This document shows, in pieces, positions 53,871 through 64,000 of a DNA stretch of 64,000 nucleotides. Source of the DNA: Elymus sibiricus (taxonomy: Eukaryota; Streptophyta; Magnoliopsida; Poales; Poaceae). Both the position numbers and the translations under genes were made by a program. The notes beneath the pieces are model-generated. The model was not told the origin of the DNA and made no database searches. It saw only the letters and a program-made list of their open reading frames with translations. The stretch lies in the NCBI GenBank assembly GCA_039707655.1, contig CM077665.1, positions 135,923,148-135,987,147 on the forward strand. Reading direction: 5' to 3'. Position 1 is the stretch's first letter. Each line of letters opens with the position of its first letter.

Positions 53871-56236
53871 TGAATAAATAAATTTTTGCTTTTTCCTATC
53901 TGTTTTTGTGTGTTGACACAATTATGCTTCTGTTATGATTGTGTTTTTATGTTTTAATTAGTGTTTGTGCCAAGTAAAGCCTTTAGGATGATTTATAGGA
54001 TGAGTAGAAGTGATGCTGAATCTGAAACAGAAACTTTGCGTCCAGTATATGAATTTTCATTTTTTGAGGGAACGTGATATTGAGCTGAAATTTTAACACA
54101 GTATTTCTATACAAATGCTTTACGTTGTCCTAGTTGTTCAGAATTTTTTGAGTTACAGAAGTATGGGTATAGGACAGATTACTACAGACTGTTCTGTTTG
54201 AAACAGATTCTGTTTTCGGTGCATTGTGTGCTTGTTTTGATGAATCTATGGTTTCTATTGGAGGGTATAAGCCATGGTAAAGTTAAAATACAGTAGGTAT
54301 AATGCAATAACAGAATATGAATGGGTTTGCAACAACACCTAAAGTAGTGATTTGCTTTCTTATACTAACGGATCTCACGAAGATTTTGTTGAGTTTTGTG
54401 TGATTGAAGTTTTCAAGTTTTGGGTGAGATCATGATGGATGAAGGAATAAGGAGCAGCAAAAGCCTAAGCTTGGGGATGCTACCGCACCCCCAAGATATA
54501 TCCAAAGAGAAACAAGGAACTAAGCTTGGGGATGCCCCCGAGTGGCATCCCCTCTTTCTTCTAATGACCATCGGTATTTTACTTGGAGCTATATTTTCAT
54601 TCGTCACATATCATGTGCTTTGCTTGGAGCGTCTTGTATCTTTGCTTGCTTTGTTTGTTAGTTTTTACTTTGTATCCTTGCTGGACACACCTATTTGAGA
54701 GAGCCAAAATCATGCTATCATTTGCTAGAATTGCTCTATGTACTTCACTTAAACTTTTTGAGCTATAGAAATTGCTCTAGTGCTTCAATTATATCTTTTT
54801 GAGCACGGTGTGCATGGAAAATTTTGAACGAATCCTGTCATGCTTCACTTATACCTTTTTTAGAGATGAACTCTTTATGCTCATGTGCTTCACTTAAATT
54901 TGTTTGAGCTTGCCAAAAAGCAATGGCAATATATGAAATTAGTCCCAAAGTGATAGATATCCAAGGAGGATATAATAAAAACTTTCATGAAGATCATTGG
55001 ACAAATTAAACTTGATTCCTTGTAATAGTTTTGAAACATGATGATAGTAATATGTGAGTCATGTTGATGAGTAATTATGCTTAGTAGGAATATTGGTGTT
55101 AAGGTTTGTGATTCCCTATGCATGCACGAAAGTCAATAGTTATGCAATGAAGTCACATCCTACTTATGGTGCATTATTCGGTGTTAGTTATGTTCAATGC
55201 TCACTGATGTGAATTTTCGTTTCTTAGTTTGGTCACTTCCCAATCTATTTGCTAGCCTTCAGTTGTACTAAGTAGAAATACTACTTCTGCATCCAAAATC
55301 CTTAAACCAAGTTTTGCCTTATGAGTCCACCATACCTACCTATGTGCGGTATTTCCATGCCGTTCGAAGCAAATTTCTATGTGCCATCTCTAACTTTTCA
55401 AAATAAATTTTCTCTTTTGTGTGCCCGTACCGCTCATGAAACGGTGGGGAGTATCCAATATTTTTCCATGCTAGATGTGTTATTCTCAAGATGAGTGTTT
55501 ATTCACTTGTCATTGCACGAGAGTGCGGCGCTAATAGGGATGCCCATTCCCGAAATGAAAAAGAAAATAAAAAATATATTTACTTTTTGTTGTCAAATAA
55601 TAAATTCCTTGGAAAGTGTTGGTATGGAAGGCAACTGTGGATACGGCCCGCCATGGAAAGTGAAAGTTTGGTGGAAAAAGGAATAAACTTTATTTTCTGT
55701 TTGGGAACCGCCTATGATATATCTAGCATGGAAAGTATAGTGAGCTACCTTGTCGTTTTCGTTGACAGGAAAAGCATGCCACCCAAAATATTTTTCTCTC
55801 TAAATTTAAACCTTGAGCTCTGGCACCTCTAGAAATCCCTACTTCCCTCTGCGAAGGGCCTATCTTTTTACTTTATGCAATTTTTATTTTTTCTTTGAGT
55901 CTCCATCTTCTCTTATAAGCACCAACTAGGGGGCACTATGATCGTACTTGAGCATTGGGCATAGGTAATATTTGAGTGTGTTTCATGAATGGATCAATGA
56001 TTGAGCATGATGGGCTAGGGATAACTTTCTTTAGTATTGTTATTTTGAAAGACATGGTTGTTTGTTGACATGCTAGAGTATTGAAGTCATTATGTTAAAA
56101 CTAGACTACTGCTTTGAATCTTTATAAGTCCAAATGTCCATGCTATACAAAAGAAAAGAATATGATGAACATGTTAGGCAGCATTCCACATAAAAAATTC
56201 TGCTTTTATCATTTACCTACTCGAGGACGAGTAGGA

Positions 56237-56253
56237 ATTAAGCTTGGGGATGC
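56237..56253 (+). other. Polypurine tract of element H
   Basis: ATTAAGCTTGGGGATGC immediately precedes the 3' LTR start. Further AAGCTTGGGGATG copies lie at about 53198, 54467 and 54523. Confidence 0.7.
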
Positions 56254-57813
56254 TGATACGTATCCAACGTATCTATAATTTTTGCTTGTTCCATGCTGTT
56301 ATATTATCATTCTTGGATGTTTTACCATCATTTTACAACAACTTTATATCATTTTTTGGGACTAACCTATTGACATAGTGCCAAAGTGCCAGTTGCTGTT
56401 TTTTGCTTGTTTTGTACTTCGCAGAAAATCAATACCAAATGGAGTCCAATTGCGATGAAAATTTTTGGAGATTTTTATGGACCAGAAGAGACTCAATGGA
56501 CCAAAGAAGTGCCGGGGGAGTGGGCCGAGGAGGCCACAACCCACCAGGCCACGCCAGGAGGAGCCCGGCGCGCCCTGGTGGGTTGTGCCCTCCTCGGGAC
56601 TCCTCTCCACCGCCTCTGATGCCTATAAATGCCCAAATATTCCCAAAACCCTAGGGGAGTCGACGAAACACAATTCCAGCCGCCGCAAGTTCTAGAACCT
56701 CGAGATCCAATCTAAACACCATCACGGAGGGGTTCATCTTCATCATAGCTGCCTCTCCGATGATGCGTGAGTAGTCCACCATAGACCTACGGGTCCGTAG
56801 GCAGTAGCTAGATGGCTTCCTCTCTCTCTTTTGATTCTCAATACAATGGTCTCTTGGAGATCTATATGATGTAATGACTTTTGCGGTGTGTTTGTTGGGA
56901 TCCGATGAATTTTGAGTTCATGATCAGTTTCTATCCATGAATATCATTTGAGTCTTTTTGATCTCTTATATGCATGATTTCTTATAGCCTCATATTTCTT
57001 CTTCGAATCTTTGGTTTAGTTAGGCCAACTAGATCGATGTTTCTTGCCATGGGAAGAGGTGCTTTGTGATGAGTTTGATCGTGCGGTGTTCTTTCCCAGT
57101 GACAGAAGGGGCAGCAAGACACACATGTATCATTGCTATTAAGGATAACAAGATGGGGTCTATCCCTACATGAATAGATCTTGTCTACATCATCTCATCG
57201 TTCTTATTGCATTACTCCATTTTTCCATGAACTTAATACACTAGATGCATGTTGGATAGCGGTCGATGTGTGGAGTAATAGTGGTTGATGCAGGCAGAAG
57301 TCGGTCTACTTATCATGGACGTGATGCCTATATAATGATCATTGCCTTGGATATCGTCATGACTATTCGATTTTCTATGAATTTCCCAACAATAATTTGT
57401 TCACCCACCGTGCGCTATACTTATGAGAGAACCCACTAGTGAATCCTACGGCCCCCGGGTCTACTTTAATCATATTGTTTCCGATCTACGTTTTTGCACT
57501 CTTTGCTTTCAGATCTATGAACCCAAAAACCCAAAAATACCTTGCTTTCCTTTATCTTTAGTTGTTGCAAGATCTACTATTCCAATCTCATACAAAAATA
57601 TCTATCTTTTACCATGGAGAGATTGACAACCTCTCTTACACGTCGGGGTTGTAAGTATTTGTTGTTTGTGTGCAGGTGCTGCTTGTTGGGTGTTGGTGAT
57701 CCTCGTACTGGTTTGATCGCCTTGGTTTCATAACTGAGGGAAATACTTACCGTCGCTGTGCTGCATCATCCCTTTCTCGTTGGGGAAATACTGATGCAGT
57801 CTCAAGCCACGTA
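56254..57813 (+). repeat. 3' LTR of element H, ~1,560 bp
   Basis: Starts TGATACGTATCCAACGTATC and follows the 5' LTR to CTCAAGCCACGTA. The final CA is not clearly preserved. Confidence 0.78.
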
Positions 57814-58427
57814 TGGGTGCTACGAGATGTAGAAGAACGGTAGGATTGGATGGGCACCGGTAGTGGCTCAGAGGAACCCTTTGGAAGACCATGTGTTTTG
57901 ATCATCCGGTTCTCAAACACCCTGCACTGCGAGGACATCAACGGAGGCGATCAAATCTTGTGGGAAACGTGTGCAAGACTGTGCAGAGTACTCAAATCTA
58001 ATCGATTAGCTGTGTCCCCTGTTATGGACAACTTGAGCCAAAGGAACTGAAACTATGAGGAATTCTCAAAACAAATAAACTTAATGATGTGGGTATTATT
58101 GTTAACTTCGGTATGAGGAATGGTTGGTGGAACCTTCTCATTAATCAACCAATAATGTAGTAATTTTATTTCTTGCTTTTGCCCCCTCTCTTGTTGTAGG
58201 AAAAACTTGCTTTACGCTAAACTTAAACTTATAGCCCCACCTGCCATACATGCATATAGTATAGGTGACATTCTTTTTCACCCCCCTCTTTGGTGACTTG
58301 CTGGCATATTCAATATGCTGACCTACACGGCTGCAACGTGTCACGTTGCAGAGTACTTTTCCGACCAGGAGTGAGGACACGCTCTACGCTTGGTGATATG
58401 CCCTTGGAGTTAGATGGACTCAACAAC
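57814..58427. repeat. LTR-like sequence X, right part
   Basis: Contains CTAATCGATTAG (57998-58009) followed by CTGTGTCCCCTG. This corresponds to the CTATTCGAATAG-CCG(A/T)GTCCA motif in the chromovirus LTR and the solo LTR. It suggests a diverged Gypsy LTR. No gene is seen. It is cut at 58427 by element C. Confidence 0.5.
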
Positions 58428-59316
58428 TGTCGGCGTTCTAGGAACGGGGGTACCCAGACCTGCCTGCCTGCGGCCCAGGGCATGGCCCACCTCATCAACC
58501 AAGCATGGCTTGGCGTGACTCCACTCAAGACAAAGCCCTCGCGAGGACCCCAGGCTCGCGAGGGAGAACAGCATCAGGACCAGCAGGGGATGGGCCTCCT
58601 CAGGCCCCCTCCGGAGCGGCGGAGATCTCTACGCAGAACCCGGCCTCGGGAGTCAAGGATGACGCAAGAAAGGACAGGCGGGCGCCAGCATGCCAGGCGG
58701 TGCAGTTTCCCCTTTGGTGCAAAGGGAGCAGAGACGTACGCAGGTTCCCAAAGCGCCTCCCAAAGGTTTCCATTCCGGCGCAACAAGACCACGACCACGA
58801 GCCCCGCAGGGCAGATGTCATCGCCGAGCCCACTTCTGCATCATCGACAGCTGCTTTGCAGGCGAAGAGCATCTTTGGATAGGGCGGGGATGTACTCCTA
58901 TCCCCCTTCAAATTTGGCCGTTGTGGGATCCCTTCCCGCCATTGTGATAAGGGAAGAGGACCCGGGCCACTGCTATATATAGAGGCTAGGCTGCACCGTA
59001 GAGGGGGGACGAAACCACAAGACAAGGCAGAGAGCCAAGAACACCACTCGAGCGCCCTCGCGAGGCTCGAGACCACTGTACTAGTTCATCCACCACACCT
59101 CCCCGAGAGGCAATCCACCAAAGCAGGAGTAGGGTATTACGCTTCGCAGCGGCCCGAACCTGGGTAAACCATCGTGTTCATCTTCCTCCTCGTCATCGTG
59201 CGAGTTCGCCGTAGTAACCATCGTGTAGCGAGCTAAGTAGGGCGAGGCCGCAGGGAAGCTTCGCACATGCCCCTGAGTTCGAACCTTAAGGGTTTTGCGC
59301 AGTCCGAAATCTGACA
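58428..59316 (+). repeat. 5' LTR of element C, 889 bp
   Basis: Starts TGTCGGCGTTCTAGGAACGG and ends GAAATCTGACA. A TATATATA box lies at 58974-58981. Confidence 0.88.
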
Positions 59317-59318
59317 TT

Positions 59319-59336
59319 TGGCACGCCAGGTAGGGG
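59319..59336 (+). other. Primer-binding site of element C
   Basis: TGGCACGCCAGGTAGGGG, one base different from the site in B and D. Confidence 0.65.
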
Positions 59337-59651
59337 GCGTGTCGGAGTCTTCCTCAAGCCAAGCTCTTCTCCCACTTTGCCGCTCCGATGTCGGACGCCC
59401 GCCGAGCCCGAGCTGAGCGCCGAGCTGCTCACGTTGCCCAAACGGCACCCGTGGGCCGCGCCGGCGCGCGACGGTCCCCCTCACCTGTGGCCAACGCCGC
59501 CACGGGCCCGGATGCGCACGAACAACAAGACTCCTCCTAGCCGGTCACCGCGCGGCGCGACGGCCACACTGCCACTCCGTCGATCGTTCCAGCTACCGGG
59601 TCATCCTCCCACGTTCGGCCCGGGCCGGCGCACGGTTCGAGCGCACTCGCC

Positions 59652-61880
59652 ATGGCGAACGAGCTGCTCCGCTACAGCCCTGCCCCCGACCGCTACGACG
59701 ACTGGCTTCGGCGCATTGCGGAGCTCGTCAGTGCTGCCGGCGATGCTTCAGCACTCTCCTACTCGTTTCGACCCCGGCCTTCCCAGGCAGACGACGTGGC
59801 CCACGATGCGCTGCCACCTCCTCCGCAACACGACGTTGACCCCGAGCCCAGGCGTGAAGCGCGCCCGCGCGACCAACCCCACAAACCGCGGGCAAGGGCA
59901 AGAGATGAAGTAAGCTGCCAGGTGGTGCCCCGGCCGCGCGACGACGCGCGTGCACTCCCTGTGCTGCCGAACCAGCATCGTGACCGGGCACCACTCGAGG
60001 CAGCCCCTCAGGAGCGTCAAGACCAGGCCCCGCCCGCGCACGCGGCACCCGTCAAGCCGGTGGGGTGCCTCGCCATCGCCCCGGAGCTCCATCCAACCAC
60101 GTGGCCCTGCAAGGTCAATGCAGACCTACCCCCTCGCTACGACGGCACCCCAGATCCCGCTGAGTTCCTACAGCTCTACTCGCTGAGCATCCGGGCGGCC
60201 GGTGGAGACGACAAGGTCATGGTGTGCTGGTTCCCCATGGCGCTCAAAGGCGGTGCGCTCTCCTGGCACCTCAACCTCCCGGAGGGGTTCATCACCTCCT
60301 GGGACGACCTGCGCAAGCGCTTCGTCGCCAACTTCCAAGGTACCCGCGACCGCGCGCTCACCGTGAACGACCTGCGGCGTGTAAAGCAGCAGGATGGAGA
60401 GACCCTGCACAAGTTCATACAGCGCTTCACAACTACGCGCCTGAAGGTCCCGAAGGCGTCGGACGAGGCTATCATCTCCACATTCACCGACGGCGTCACG
60501 GACTTCAAGATGAAAGAAGAGCTCACTATGAACGACGAACTGTGTTCAGCCCTGTAGATGTTCAACTTGGCGAACAAGTGCGCCAAAGCCGAAGAGGGCC
60601 GCCTGTCACTCCGTGAGCCTCCGTCGGCAGAGCTAGAGGAAAAGAAGACCAAAGCTAAGGAGGCGAAGCGCAAAGCCCCAGCGGTACTCGCGGCAGAGCC
60701 TGAGGCGAAGCGCGGCCGATGCGAGGAACACCCCGTAGTGGGGAGACCGACCTGCATCTTCCATGGCACCAACAACCACGACACCGCCGACTGCCAGGAG
60801 CTCAGGCTGGTCCACGGCGAACACTTCGGCTGGCGCCCTGGACGCACTGACTGTGGCTTCGGGCATGGCGGAGGCCGCGGCGGAGGCTGTTGGGACAACC
60901 GGGAACCACGTCAAGGGTGGAGAGACCAGCCTCAGGAGAACCGCTGGCATGATCAGGCTCGGGAGGACCGCTGGCGCGATGACCCTCCGGAGGGGTCACG
61001 CCGTGGCTAGCCTCGTGAGGTCCGTCCTCATGAGGCCGGCCTACCACCACTACCGCCACCACCCAGAAGGAAGGAAGAGGACAGGCAGGACGATGGGGCT
61101 GGGGGCTTCCAGGAGGTCAGTGCGGTGGCCTGTATCCTGGGCGGCGCCCAAGCCCCAGCGTCGAACCGCGTCTTCAAGCAGTTCGCGCAGGAGGTGAACG
61201 CGGCTCTCCCAAAGCCCGAGGCCATGCGTCCCCTCAAGTGGTCCCAGACTGCAATCACCTTCGACTCGAGGGATCAGCTCAGGTGCTCGGCCATGGCCGG
61301 CAGGCTCCCCATGATGTGCACTCCGACCATCAGCAACGTCCTCGTCACCAAGACCCTCATCGACAGTGGAGCGGGGCTCAATGTCGTCTCCATTGAGACC
61401 TTCTAGAAGCTCCAAGTACCGTACGACCAGCTCATGCCGACCAAGCCCTTCTCGGGAGTCACTGATGGGTCCACTGTTCCCATTGGGCAAGTACGCCTGC
61501 CTATCACCTTCGGCGGACGCAAGAACTACCGCACCGAGAGCATCGTCTTCGACGTCGCCCACATCCACCTCCCGTACAACGCAATCCTTGGGTACCCGGA
61601 CCTCGCCAAGTTTATGGCGGTGACTCATCACGGCTACAACGTCCTCAAGATGCCAGGGAGTGGCGGCGTCATCACCGTCGCCTGTGATGAGAAGGATGCC
61701 GTCTGCTCCCTCGAGCGTGCTTACCGCGCTGCTGCGGCCGAGCGCTCAGACGACGAGGAGGATGCCCTGCCTCAGGAGGACGCACGCAAGAAGAAGAAGC
61801 AGCCCCTCCCCGCGGGGCGCCAGGGGGCTGGAGCCTCAGGCTCTGCACCCGGGGACGGGGCTCCACCTTCCATCGCATAG
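59652..61880 (+). pseudogene. Element C gag and protease, nearly intact
   Basis: One frame (frame 0) from ATG 59652 (GCCATGGCG, MANELLRYSPAPDRYDDWLR) to the stop at 61878. Gag capsid domain at about 60130-60600 (RYDGTPDPAEFLQLYSLSIR, WFPMALKGGALSWHLNLPEG, LHKFIQRFTTTRLKVPKASD). The Cys/His knuckle is CIFHGTNNHDTADC, followed by DRWRD-type repeats. The protease has the full region missing in D, with TLIDSGAGLNVVSIETF as active site (DSGA) and HIHLPYNAILGYPDL. Only three nonsense codons break it, at 60555, 61008 and 61404; at 61008 the sister copy has CAG. This is the best-preserved gag of the family in the window. Confidence 0.88.
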
Positions 61881-61942
61881 GAAAGCACGCTCGGCGCCCC
61901 CTTGGGTCGGGCTCGCGGGCTTCCATCCGGGAGGCCCCCAGC

Positions 61943-62410
61943 TTGGCCGGTGAGACAAGGGAGGCGTTCGGGCACAACCTGAAGGCGTGTCCTGACGCAC
62001 GACTACCAGAGCCAGGGGCACGCCGCGAGGCGCCGAGCTCGCAAGAGTCTGTCATCAGAGCGATCGAGGAGCTTCAGGAGGCACAGGCCAAGCGAGGCGG
62101 GGACTGCCCTGCACCACCAATCGCAGCCGCCATCGTCGGCCCGGTCGACCAGCCACGCGTCTGCGTCAACACGCCCGCGATCAACAGGGCCTCGTCCCAG
62201 GGCCTCTTTTGGCCAACATGTGCCGACCACGGGTGGGTCTACCCGCACAACTACGTCAGCAAGCCCTTTGGCCTGGCGAATGCCGGCGTCATGTTCCAGC
62301 GCCTTGCCCGGGCCATGCTCGAAACTTGCCTGGCGAGGCGCAGCGAGGAGTTGGAGGAGATGCCCGGGCTGAGCATGGGTCCCGAGCCCCGGGAGACGAC
62401 GGGCCCGTGA
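61943..62410 (+). pseudogene. RT relic of element C
   Basis: About 155 open codons in a different frame from gag, ending KPFGLANAGVMFQRLARAML and then LETCLARR. It matches the relic at 14214-14681 in D and the PFGLRNAGATFQRL segment of RT in B. No catalytic motif remains. Confidence 0.6.
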
Positions 62411-62659
62411 GGGCCACGCTCGCGGAGGTAAAAGATCAGGCTACGACGACAGCTTCGACTCTTCAGCGGCACGGCCGCCAGGTGACTTTTTGTTGGTCTG
62501 TGCCAGGTAACTTTTGGTTTTATTCCGTTTGAGGGCGCCTACCGGGCCGCATTATCCTCAGGTGATCAGGGCATACCCCTGCCAAGCCTTCCCGACGTAG
62601 AAGCCTACCGCGAGCATGTCAAGCTAAGAACCCTAATCACGGCCGGCATGAGGTCTCAA

Positions 62660-63254
62660 TTAATAATAACGCAAAGACCAAGACACGAGATAAAAGCGCT
62701 GGTAAAAAAGGGGCAAGCGCCGAAACTCATTACATGCCCACAGGGCTCCCCTCGGTTCTTTGATTGCAGGAACAAGAAAGGAGAAGGAGGAAGAAAGTGA
62801 GAAAGCCCCCTCGGGGGCTGCCGCTCCTCGGGCGCTGGTTTCTGTGCACTGAAGCTCAGTCGGAGTCCTCCTCTTCCTTGCGGGCCCATGGAGGCGTGCC
62901 GGTGTGGCCGCCCCTTGAGCAGAAGAATGACGCTGTGGCGACAGGCTCCCCCCCGAGGTCCGGGCGTGCCTGCGCAGCGGCGCCCCATAACTACTGTCGC
63001 TGCTGTCGCTCGGACTCTCCTCGGAGGGGGTGTCACTGCTGCTGGAAACGCGACGCCCGTCGCCAAGGACTAGCTCATCTCCAAGATCACCGCGGCCCTC
63101 GTCTTCCAGACAGCACCCCAAGCGCTTGTCGTCTCCCCCGAAGATCTTGACGAAGAGCGTCGCCACTCCGTCATACTTGAAGTGAAGAGTGCACCTCCCC
63201 TCCAAGCCACGGGCGCGGCCAAATGTCTGCCACCCACGGTTCAGATACACATAG
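62660..63254 (-). pseudogene. Truncated antisense B3-like gene of element C
   Basis: Minus-strand copy of the gene at 6048-6872, starting in the B3 domain at the truncation point (VYLNRGWQTFGRARGLEGRC, LHFKYDGVATLFVKIFGG). It continues through the Ser-rich tail, with an extra SDS unit. A one-base deletion near 62882 (CTTGCGGGC against CTTGACGGGC) shifts the frame, so the acidic end is replaced by a longer tail running to about 62660. The N-terminus, AT-hook and promoter are missing. It confirms that the gene belongs to the transposon family. Confidence 0.78.
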
Positions 63255-64000
63255 TGTCGTCGTTTTCTCACGCGGGGTGCCCCGAGACGGAAGATGCCAT
63301 GGGATGGCTTAAGAGGTGAGAGCAAGGCCGCCGTGGAGATCTGGGATGGGTATGCGAATAGCACGCGGTGGCTTACCCAGGTTCGGGGCTCTCCGGAGAG
63401 ATAATACCCCTACTCCTGCATGTCTGTATATATGTGGTACATCTGGTACAGAGTTGCTCCTAGAGCTATATTGGATTGAGAGCAGTGGCCGGGTGCTCAT
63501 TGTCTCCTGTATGTCTCATATGTGTGAGAGCTAGTGTGCGTGTGAGCTAGCTAGTAAGTGGGCATGAGAGAGCTCCACCGTGAGTGGCCTTGGTGGAATG
63601 AGTGGGCATGGTGCCCTTTTATAGTGTGGAGTAGGCATGGTGGGTGGTGGCCCACCCACCAACTATACTATTCTAGATGTCAAGTGAGGTAGGCACTAGT
63701 ACACCACTATTGGAGGTGACACGTGAGGTGACGCATGATGCAGTCAATAGTGCACCACTATTGGGGTGCAGTGAGGTGACGTGTGATGCAGGCTATAGTG
63801 TCTTCATGTCGTGTCCGACGGGACGTGGCGGTTGACCTCGCGCAGTAGGCCGGCTGGAGCAGCCGGGCAGGGGTCAGTCGGAGCAGTGGGCTGGCACCGC
63901 CGGGCAGGGGGCCGGCTGGCCTTAGGAGCCAGCCGTACCAGGGGGGCCAGCCCGAGCAGCCGGACAGAGGGGCGTTGGCCGCCCCGTTGTTTTAAAAATG
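63255..64000. repeat. LTR-like sequence of another element, entering from the right
   Basis: Begins TGTCGTCGTTTTCTCACG at the point where element C stops. It contains TTACCCAGGTTCGGGGCTCT and AGAGATAATACCCCTACTCC, phrases common in Triticeae LTRs. Short direct repeats lie at 63690-63800, and a GC-rich end has repeated GCCGG(C/G)...CAGCCG words. A TTTTATAG motif is at about 63616. There is no gene. Orientation and full extent cannot be decided from this window. Confidence 0.5.

Larger units (their letters stand above)
51121..57813 (+). mobile_element. Athila-like non-autonomous LTR element H
   Basis: 5' LTR (51121-52697), tRNA-Asp-type primer site, a 300-codon gene of unknown family, a non-coding interior (53871-56236) and a 3' LTR (56254-57813). 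It is a relative of element E: same LTR start, primer site, conserved ~50-bp motif and polypurine tract, but a different coding content. The flanking duplication is unclear: CGGTG on the left, and GGGTG is the best candidate on the right. Confidence 0.82.
58428..63254 (+). mobile_element. Tat-type element C, non-autonomous, truncated at its 3' end
   Basis: LTR, primer site, leader (59337-59651, no gene), gag-protease, RT relic, spacer (62411-62579), then sequence homologous to element A from 5760 on, including the antisense B3 gene in part. The copy ends at 63254, where an unrelated LTR-like sequence starts. Compared with D, it lacks both minisatellites and carries A's antisense module. The five bases before the LTR are ACAAC; the other copy is not visible. 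Confidence 0.85.

Noticed and set aside
51116..57819. Target duplication for element H (CGGTG / GGGTG)
   Set aside because: Only four of five bases match and the 3' LTR end is not a clear CA, so I do not claim it.
63250..63254. Reading 63255 onward as the end of element C
   Set aside because: The sequence leaves all other family copies here and starts with TGTCGTCG plus phrases of a different LTR; it is a new element.

Overview
This window is intergenic heterochromatin from a large grass genome, almost certainly Triticeae (wheat, rye, barley or Aegilops type). I found no host gene, tRNA or rRNA. Nearly every base belongs to nested LTR retrotransposons and a few DNA transposons. The clearest taxonomic marker is a complete Angela/BARE/WIS-type Copia element. 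Athila-like elements with tRNA-Asp primer sites and Tat-type Gypsy elements agree with this.

Left part (1-8135). The window opens inside the pol of a Tekay-like chromovirus (RNase H, integrase, chromodomain) followed by its 3.44 kb 3' LTR (1795-5234). Next is the 3' part of Tat element A: a hairpin-bearing minisatellite, an intact antisense gene for an AT-hook plus B3-like DNA-binding protein (6048-6872), a polypurine tract, and an LTR (7303-8135).

Tat block (7303-27331). The same LTR also acts as the 5' LTR of Tat element B, which has protease, RT, two RNase H domains and integrase but has lost gag. B is split by Tat element D (10953-25245, target duplication TCGTC). D has gag and a damaged protease but almost no pol. 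It carries a different antisense gene: a Transposase_28-like N-terminus, a coiled coil, and a predicted intron. That gene is interrupted by a 4.16 kb solo LTR (19527-23682, duplication GACGG).

Middle (27332-39468). A gag-only Athila-like element E (27332-33350) has a truncated 3' LTR. It is followed by a deleted, reverse-oriented Athila relic (33351-36053) and a reverse-oriented SIRE-type Copia F (36054-39468, resuming at 50559).

Angela nest (39469-50553, duplication GTAGC). Angela copy G has two 1,941 bp LTRs. Its 3' LTR contains a 2,248 bp non-autonomous Helitron (46611-48858) inserted exactly between A and T. The Helitron contains a 152 bp hAT MITE (47961-48112, duplication AACATGAC). The nest is therefore SIRE, then Angela, then Helitron, then MITE.

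Right part (50559-64000). After the SIRE remnant comes an LTR-like sequence X, split by element H (51121-57813), a relative of E that encodes an unrecognised 300-residue protein. Tat element C (58428-63254) follows. It has D's gag-pro/RT-relic layout but carries A's antisense B3 module, cut short. From 63255 a different LTR-like sequence runs to the window end.

The most unusual feature is the antisense gene in the 3' part of the Tat elements. Members of one LTR family carry interchangeable antisense DNA-binding or coiled-coil genes, and the intact one has its own recognisable TATA-box promoter.
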